Source: Austropuccinia psidii
Taxonomy: Eukaryota; Basidiomycota; Pucciniomycetes; Pucciniales; Sphaerophragmiaceae
Length of the DNA: 64,000 nt
Direction of reading: 5' to 3'
NCBI GenBank assembly: GCA_023105745.1
Contig: JALGQZ010000009.1
Coordinates: 32,788,409-32,852,408, forward strand
In this document: positions 57,282-64,000 of the stretch, one piece after another
Position numbering within the stretch: the first letter of the stretch is position 1
Layout: each line of letters starts with the position of its first letter
Program-made: the position numbers and the translations under genes
The notes under the pieces: generated by a model
The model's input: the letters and a program-made list of their open reading frames with translations, nothing else
The model's database searches: none
Told to the model about the DNA's origin: nothing

Positions 57282-59423
57282 TTAAATCTTGAACTGCTGA
57301 CAAAGATTGTTCCAAAAGGAAGAAACAAAAAGAGAACCTCTATCACTAACAATGCTTGAAGGAAGGCCATGCTTTGAGAAAATATTCTTGATGAATAAAT
57401 GGGCCAAATCCAGTGAGGTTATTGAAGACATTGTTGGAATGAAAACTGCCATTTTCCAGAATCTGTACACTATGACAAGGATTGAGTCAAAGGAATTGGA
57501 CAGTGGCAATTGAGTGATGAAATCCATTGAAAGACAAATCCAAGGACCATTTGGAGTTGGAAGAGGTTTGAGGAGTACAAACTTCTTGTGGTGAATATTT
57601 TTGTTTATTGAACACTGTTGACAGGATGATACATAATACTTGATCAATTGAGTCATGCCAGGCCAGTGAAAATCCCGCTTGACAAGTTTGAGAGTCTTCT
57701 CTTGGCCAGGGTGTCTAGCTAGAGGAGAGTCATGCCTTTTTTGAAGTATGCTGAGCTGAATTGTGGGGTCATTTGGGACCACCACCCAATCTTTGAACAG
57801 GAGAAGTTGGGAAGAGGAATAAAGAAAATAATATTGGACAGATTTAACTTTACCAAGATCTTTAAGAATCTCTCTATATTGAGGATATTTACATAATGCC
57901 TTCTGAATTAATTCAATCAAATTTGAAAATGCTTCCACCTTGACTGCAAAGAATTTTGAGGCTTTAATTTCATCTTGCTTGATTATTTTTTGATAATTAA
58001 TTGGATTCTTGTTGATGAAATCTTCCTGCCTCTCTGGGTAAATGTTTTCCAGATGTGACAATGCATCTGGAAGGGTGGCCAGGCAGCCAGGGCGGTAAGT
58101 GATTGAAAAATGGAACTCAGAGAGAAATTCAGCCCAGCGGGCTTGACAGCGAGTGAGAATATTTGATTGCATAAAATATTGAAGTGAGGAATGATTGGTG
58201 AGAACTTCAAAAGAGGAAGAAAGTGAAAGGAGAAAAGCCCTCCAGCGCTTGAGAGCCCAGACTATACCAAGGAGTTCCTTTTCATGAATCTTACAATTGA
58301 GCTCAGCTGGGAGAAACTTGCGGCTATCAAATGCAATGGGATGTATTCCTGAGTCAGAAATCTGACTCAGTACAGCACCCAAGGCATAATCTGCTGCATC
58401 AGTCTCTACAATGGTGGGTAGAGAAGGATCAAAGTGAGAAAGGATTGGAGCAATGGTGAATGCCTCCTTGAGTTGATGAAAATGTCTAAGAGCTTCCTCA
58501 TTGAGGGGAAAACGGGAATCTTTCTTGAGGAAACTTGTGAGTGAACTAATCTTCTTTGAATAATTCTTGATGAAACGGCGGTAAAAATTGGCAAAGCCAA
58601 GGAATGATTGAAGAGCCTTGAGGTTTCTTGGAGGTGGCCAATTGAGAACTTTCTGGACTTTTGCTTGCTCCATCTTGAGGCCTTCAGAAGAAACAACATA
58701 ACCCAAATACTCTACACTAGTAACATGAAACAGGCACTTGGAGGCCTTAGCAAAGAGGTTATTGGCTCTGAGTCTGGAAAGAACAGTGGACACATGAGCG
58801 ACATGTTCTTCTTCAGAGTTGGAAAATACCATAATGTCATCCAAATAAACCACAACATAAATATCAAGAAGATCATAAAACATATCATTGACAAGGTTTT
58901 GGAAAGAGGCAGGAGAATTGGTGAGCCCAAATGGCATAACCAAATACTCATAGCTGCCATATTTAGTTCTAAAACATGTCAAGTGTTCATCACCTTCCTT
59001 GATTCTGAGCAGGTTATATGCACCATGAAAATCAATCTTAGAGAAGATAGAAGATCCATTTAAAACAGTAAGAAGCTGATTCATAGGAGGAACAGGATAT
59101 TTGTTCTTCCTAGTAACAGCATTGAGTTTGCGGTAATCAACAAACAAACAGAGGCCACCATCTTTATTTTTGACAAAGAGAACAGGTGCTCCTGTAAAAG
59201 AGGAACTTGGCTGGATGAAACCTTTTTCTACATTCTCTGAAATGTAGGCCCTGAGTGTATCTGACTCTTGGCTTGATAAAGAGTAGATCACCCCAACTGG
59301 AGGTAGAGACCCCTCCAGCTCAATATGATGATCACAGGCACAGTGAGGAGGAAGTTTCTCTGCTTTCACCTTGGAGAATACATCTAAATAGTGGTGATAA
59401 ACAGAAGGAACAACCTTCATCAT
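57282..59423 (-). pseudogene. G3 pol: reverse transcriptase, RNase H, integrase (713-codon frame)
   Basis: Longest open frame of the window. Reverse transcriptase: GFIQPSSSFTGAPVLFVKNK, VDYRKLNAVTRKNKYPVPP, the motif A aspartate in FSKIDFHGAYN, YLVMPFGLTNSPASFQNL and the intact catalytic YLDDIMVF. RNase H: TIVETDAADYALGAVLSQ, EKELLGIVWALKRWRAFL, then LTNHSSLQYFM where TDH is usual. Integrase: the zinc-binding region (HDSPLARHPGQEKTLKLVKRD to SSCQQCS), core [20 protein letters not shown] and IVSDRGSLFVSSFW. The frame stops at TAA (57282-57284) between the second and third catalytic residues. Upstream, a TAG near 59449 breaks the link to the protease segment. It cannot make an active polyprotein without readthrough. 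Confidence 0.93.
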
Positions 59424-60181
59424 GGTTTCTATTTCTTCTGGCTCTTCCTATTCATCCCACAACTCCTCCAGGGAGTCATGATAAGATGAAGGAGGCAGGT
59501 CCATATTCCCAAAGAAGAGATGAAGTGAAGATACAGAATTATCTTCTCCAACATCTTGAATCTCTCTTAAGACTTCATCTCTAGATGATAGTAATGACTG
59601 ATGGGAATTAAGGGAAGGAATATGGGCAGAAGATGGAAATGATAGTGTTCTAGAATCACCAACCAGAGCTGCACATGATTTGGAAGAAGAAAAGTCATTA
59701 CTGAAAGATTTTGAAGGAGAATAATAGTCCTTATGATAAGCATTAAAGGTGATCAGCCCTTACCTCCAATCAATAGATAGATTAAAATGATTGAGAAAGT
59801 CAAAGTCCACTATGAGGTCTTCTCCCTTTGGATTATCAATGACTAAAAAGTCTCATTCAAAGCTTGGGAAAGAAGGGAGCTCAACCATATTTATAGTATG
59901 GTGAGTCACAAATAAAGAAGGAGGCTCTGAGGAGTCACAAATGATAAAGGGAATCTTCTCTGGGAGTTCTGACATGGTCAAAGAATACTTGTGAACAAAC
60001 TGCTTTGCAATAAATGAGCTGGTAGCACCAGAATTATTGAAAATACTGTAAAATATATCAGAGAGAGAAGAGAAAACAAAGAATTTAAGAGATTTTTTGA
60101 CACCAGTATTTAAAATGCACAATTGTGCTCTGGATGGAAAACAGTGAAGACCATTGAACACAACATGATCTTCACTCAGGC
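59424..60181 (-). pseudogene. G3 protease and linker to reverse transcriptase, broken
   Basis: The frame entered by -1 shift from gag reads through CFPSRAQLCILNTGVKKSL to FNNSGATSSFIAKQF, the retroviral-type aspartic protease active site with asparagine in place of the catalytic aspartate. It stops just after LPSFPSFE. The linker to RT keeps SVSSLHLFFGNMDLPPSSY and is interrupted by stops, including TAG near 59449. Confidence 0.82.
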
Positions 60182-60188
60182 TTTTCCC
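60176..60188 (-). promoter_or_regulatory. Putative -1 ribosomal frameshift site, gag-pol junction of G3
   Basis: On the minus strand, CAG GGA AAA GCC TGA places a GGGAAAA heptamer in slippery phase upstream of the gag stop (60176-60178). The protease-pol frame is the -1 frame and is open across the site. G1 conserves the heptamer, spacing and stop. Confidence 0.62.
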
Positions 60189-61512
60189 TGACTGGGAAAT
60201 TTGCCTGACAGTTGGGTAAGCTTGTTTTGAGGCCTTTCAAAACAGGACTCAAGACTATGCTTCCCACCACAATAGGTACATAGACCCTCCTTGATTCTTC
60301 TTTCTTTTTCAGAGTTTTTCAACTTGAAATATTTATTAAATAAAGAATAATGGGGCTTGTCCCTCTTCTGAAAATTCTTCTTCTTCTTTTGACTTGAGCT
60401 TGAAGAACTTTGAGGATGAGAGGAATTTGACTTTGATGCTTCTGGCTTCTTCTCTCCATGATGACTCTTTTCATTTTGCCTCTCATGGTACCTGGTATCA
60501 AGATCCAGGGTAATATCCATTAAGTCTTGAAGAGAGTCAATTCTTGAAGGGTGGGAGGCCAATTGATCCAAAATCCTGGATGGCAATCTCTTCCTGAAAT
60601 GATGGATAGAGCCCTTTCACCCCAATCTCCAGTTCTTGAGACAATACTTCTGAAATTAGCAATGTATAAAGATACATTCCCACCTTCTTTCATTCTTAAA
60701 GAATGCAATTCTGCTTCAGCTTTTCTGACTTCATTTGGGTCCTTAAATAAGGTGAAGAGTTGAGATTCAAATAATTTCCATGAATTGAGAAGGTAATTTG
60801 GATCTTGATTGGTGAGATTGGAAAGATAAGGCTCAATCCATTTTTCAGCCCTGCCAATGAGAAATGAAGTGGCAAAAAGGACCTTCTTTCTTTCTTGAGA
60901 GAGGTTTGCCAGATCATTATGAAAAATTAGTTGACAAGACTGAATAAAGCTTCTAACTTTGAAGGGTTGAGTCCCATCAAAGCATTCTGGTGCCTTCATA
61001 GATGGAGTCTTGAAGGCTGGTGGTATTTATGCTTCAGAGGATGAAGCTGCTTGAAGATTGGCCATAATCTGAGTCATTTGCTACATAATGGCCAATAAAG
61101 ATGGTTCAGACTGATGAGAGACAGGCTGATTGGACCGGGCTAGAGTTGGACCTCCAGTACCTTGGGATGCCCTCACAGGAGCAGGGACACCTTCAGTACC
61201 ATCAGACTCTTCCTCTTCCACAGAATTCTCCTCCTCCTCTTCACCATCTTCCCCAGGACCTCTGGAAATGGTCCTTGAAGTTCTTGGAAATCCCCCAACT
61301 ACTCCTGAAAAGAAACTTGATCTTCTGGGCCCTCTTCCTTCCTTCCTGAAGGGTGATGCTCCTTACAAAATGGGTCCTCTGTCCAATTTGGCCCTCAGTT
61401 GAGAAACTGGTGGGGTGCCATCAAGAGGAGCCCTTGGAGTTGGAGTGAGAACAGCTTGAGTTCTGGCCTGAGATCTTGTCTGCCTTGCAGGAGGTGAGTG
61501 TTAAATGGGCAT
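60176..61512 (-). pseudogene. G3 gag, broken
   Basis: The start ATG (61510-61512) is followed by Pro-Ile and then a TAA (61501-61503) where G1 has CAA. The acidic linker (EDGEEEEENSVEEEESDG) matches G1. Capsid-like domain: MKAPECFDGTQPFKVRSF to RTGDWGERAL (60999-60590), frameshift, then LDQLASHPSRIDSLQDLMD and DTRYHERQNEKSHH. The zinc knuckle LCTYCGGKHSLESCFE is intact and spaced C-X2-C-X3-H-X4-C. The frame ends PSQGKA-stop at 60176. Another TAG (GTAGCAAATGAC, where G1 has CAG) interrupts the N-terminal part. Confidence 0.9.
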
Positions 61513-62248
61513 GATTTCAGGATAGAAATGAAATAAAATGAACAAGAATCAACATTTGAAGATGAAAACTTGAGGCAATTTGAGATAAAGCTTGAAGTCA
61601 ACAGTTAAAAATAAATATCTTGAAGAAAATCAATAAATATCAATAAATTCAATGAGATCCTCAGGTAAATCAATCGATTAAATATCAGATGAGAGATTGA
61701 AGTCAATGAATCAAATAAGTCAAATCAATCAAAATCAAAGTCTTGCAGAAAATCAATCAATCAAAATGAATTATTGAGGCAAAATCAATTCATGTCAAAA
61801 TTCTTGATGTGAAAAATCAGCAAAATCAATGAAATCTTCAGGTCAATCAATTTTCTTGAGTTCAATATCAATTTATGTCAAATCAATAAATCAAATCAAA
61901 GTCAAAGTTCTTGAAGAATGAATCAAATATGAATCTTGATGTGAACAATGTGTCTGAATAACTTGATGAAAAATTTGGAAATCAAATGAAAATTAAGATG
62001 ATGCCTAAATTATTAATGAATTAAAAATGATGATTTGAGATAAGATTCCAAAAAAGAGAAGCAAAAAATACAATTGGGGTCAGTGTTCAATTTTCAGGAT
62101 GAAGAATGAATGAGAGAAAATTGAGAGGTGACGATGAATCATATAGGTTAATAAGCATTAAAGAGTCATAATTTCAATGAAATGAGTGGATGAAATTATA
62201 AAGAAAGAATGAACATAATGAAAAGAAATTATGAGTGAATTAATATAA
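61513..62248 (-). other. G3 leader between 5' LTR and gag
   Basis: A 736-bp leader rich, in sense orientation, in TTGATTT and TTCAAGA words, like the 739-bp G1 leader. The first bases after the LTR are TTATATTAATTCACTCATAAT; no TGG primer-binding site. Confidence 0.7.
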
Positions 62249-63745
62249 TGTCACAGGGGCTCTTGGACAGAAAAACAAGAGTGGCCTGGCACTCAGCAAT
62301 CAGGGAACTCACTTGGAAGACTCCAAAAGAATAAAGAAAATAAAATAAAAGAATAAATTTCTCTAAGAAGAATGCAAGTAAAAAGATGAGATGGAAGAAG
62401 AGAAATGGGAAGCCAAATGGCCAAAGAGCCAACCAAGTAAGTACTTAATCACTGTTTCAACCTGCCAAAATGAGCAATGGAATTAGTAAGGATATGACCA
62501 CCAAATATCCATTGACAGGGGAAAAAAGAAAGAGAAAAGGTGCTAAATGACTGACTTGATAATATCAGTATTCACTTAACAAAAATGGTAAGATAAATAA
62601 AGATAAAATAAAATTGAAATATATTGAATAACTGGGGGAAAATCCCCCAGGGTCAAAGGGGGCTGGTATATGTGAAAAGCTGAGAGCTTGACTCCTTCAG
62701 GCTAGCAGTGGTCCTGTATTGAATACTGGAAGCTGTATTGATTGTCTGATGGAGTGTATACCTTGCCAGATTGGGAAATGAACTGTGTTGAATGATGTTC
62801 CTGTGATGTATGATTGAAATACAGGTCTTGGTGAATCCATACTGTATTAAAATTAATGTGGTTGCCAAGTAGGATGGATGGAGCATTGACACTTGACAAC
62901 TGATTTTGGAACTGCCTCTTGAATATCCCTTGAGAATGAACAGAGAGTATTCCCTTGGGGGAATACTGTGAGTGAGAATAACCATTGATTGCTTGATGGC
63001 GTCATTGGTATTTGAGATCATGACACTTGCCCTTGAACCTTGATGAATCCTCTGGAAGGTGTGCCTTGATGACCTGTTGAAAAGTTGAAATAACCATTTG
63101 AGGCTGCCATCATTGGATTGCTGCTGAAAAAAGATGCATAATGGTGTATGACACCATATATGGCACTTTTGGTTACTGAAGGTTGAATGTGGCCAAAGGT
63201 CTTTTGGAATGAGGCCAGGAGGATAAGAGTGAAACTTGGGTTTTGGAGGCTTCAGAGGTGATAAAGTGTCTTTTAGGTTATTTGGCTAAATACAGCTAAT
63301 ACAGCTTAAAAACTGTATTTGCACAAGGTGCACAAAATGCACAAAACTGGCAATTAAGCCCCAAAAGGCCTGTTATGGCCTTTTGGGAATATTTCTCATA
63401 ATACATGAGAAATATGGCCTAAATGGCTTAATACAGCCAAATGCACAAAAAGTGCTCCAACTGTATTTAAAGCTTAACAAGCCAAATACTGGTTTTTGGG
63501 CTGTATTTTCCCTGCTGTATGGAAAATACTCAAGATGCCCAAAAGCAAAGAGACAGCCTAGAATGGCTTGATGATGGTGAAGGGGCCAGGTTGTCCCCAG
63601 ATGATAAAATGACCATTAAGGCCATAAAACATGACAATGGCCAATTTGGCCAATGATTCTGGATATGGCCAAATTGCAATATATTGGATATGGCATGGAT
63701 ATGCCATATTGAGGTCCAAGAGGGTGGATTTCCATGGTTGTGACA
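62249..63745 (-). repeat. 5' LTR of G3 (1497 bp)
   Basis: TGTCACAGGGGCTCTTGGAC to CCATGGTTGTGACA on the plus strand. It differs from the 3' LTR by scattered substitutions and a few indels, so the insertion is moderately old. The TGGCCA-rich segment lies at about 63600-63700. Confidence 0.9.
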
Positions 63746-64000
63746 GAACCAAAGGTAAAACATTTCTTCTTTTTATATAAAACTATTATATATTCAAAGA
63801 ATCAGGTTCATATATATTATGATAATTAATTTTGAGGTGATTAAATCAATTTTCAATTGTTTTTGTTAAATTTCTCTAGAAATTTCTGATTCTACATAAA
63901 AACAAGAATATTTTTAAATTCTTTTAATTTTCATCGTAAATACAATTTAGAATAGTTGTATTTATATTTTTTTGCGTAAAATTATTCAAAATTATTATAT

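Larger units (their letters stand above)
54305..63745 (-). mobile_element. G3: complete Ty3/Gypsy chromovirus, 9441 bp, inactivated
   Basis: Minus-strand element with a 5' LTR (62249-63745), leader, gag, pol, polypurine tract and 3' LTR (54305-55764). The flanks GGCCC and GAACC match at only three of five positions, but A5 resumes precisely on both sides. It is the best-preserved Gypsy copy here: the RT catalytic YLDD is intact and the longest pol frame is 713 codons. Several nonsense codons and frameshifts nevertheless disable it. Confidence 0.93.
53010..64000 (+). mobile_element. A5: old A-family LTR hosting G3, runs off the window
   Basis: It begins around 53010 with a degraded start (TTTGAGACTTGGAGATATG for TGTGAGCCTTTGAGATATG), continues colinear with A4 to about 54299, is interrupted by G3, and resumes at 63751 (CAAAGGTAAAACATTTC) to the end of the window. 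A GCGTAAAATTATT motif survives near 63975. Whether it is solo or part of a longer element cannot be decided here. Confidence 0.8.

Noticed and set aside
58608..59063. 151-codon plus-strand open frame
   Set aside because: It is antisense to the well-supported G3 reverse transcriptase; its openness follows from the codon composition of the real gene.

Overview
This 64 kb window comes from a very AT-rich, transposon-dominated eukaryotic genome, most likely a rust fungus (Pucciniales). The gag and pol wording of its Ty3/Gypsy elements resembles what I remember of Austropuccinia psidii (myrtle rust) retrotransposons. That species guess comes from memory of protein style, not from a search. Long A/T runs, short GT-AG introns and a basidiomycete-like ATG13 fit the same assignment. 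I see one credible host gene; nearly everything else is nested mobile elements in different states of decay.

Layout. 1-5185: AT-rich sequence without a recognisable gene. 5186-11265: decayed Ty3/Gypsy chromovirus G2 (minus), split by solo LTR A1 (8372-10397). 11266-13920: 5' end of a second Gypsy lineage (gag fragment, primer-binding region and LTR A3, minus). 13921-32566: fragments of an old PIF/Harbinger transposon (Harb1), cut apart by solo LTR A4 (14574-19012, itself holding solo LTR B1 and a 464-bp TRIM) and by the Gypsy element G1 (19934-31657, with solo LTR A2 inside its 5' LTR). 32672-35309: ATG13, the autophagy-initiation scaffold, in three exons. 36061-40308: a second PIF/Harbinger element (Harb2) with terminal inverted repeats and a TTA target duplication. 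40312-47880: AT-rich DNA with unidentified degraded coding fragments and solo LTR B2. 47881-51420: a decayed hAT transposase gene interrupted by the G-family solo LTR G4. 51667-64000: LTR B3, interrupted by LTR A5, interrupted by the complete but inactivated Gypsy element G3 (54305-63745).

Families. G is a Gypsy chromovirus with LTRs of about 1.2-1.6 kb ending TGTCACA/TGTGACA, separate gag and pol frames, and an apparent -1 slippery site at the gag stop. A and B are related families of roughly 1.8-2.2 kb LTRs; their sense strand begins TGTGAG and ends CTTACA. Nesting gives relative ages: Harb1 predates A4 and G1; G1 predates A2; A4 predates B1 and the TRIM; B3 predates A5, which predates G3; the hAT element predates G4. 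A and G were therefore active over overlapping periods. Five solo LTRs (A1, A2, B1, B2, G4) have perfect 5-bp target duplications, which points to frequent LTR-LTR recombination.

The most useful biological observations are the ATG13 gene confined between two Harbinger elements (one ends about 100 bp before its start codon), a TRIM carrying a Pol III B-box-like motif, the conserved -1 frameshift site, and a coiled-coil ORF shared by both Harbinger copies. I found no CRISPR array, no rRNA gene and no intact tRNA gene.
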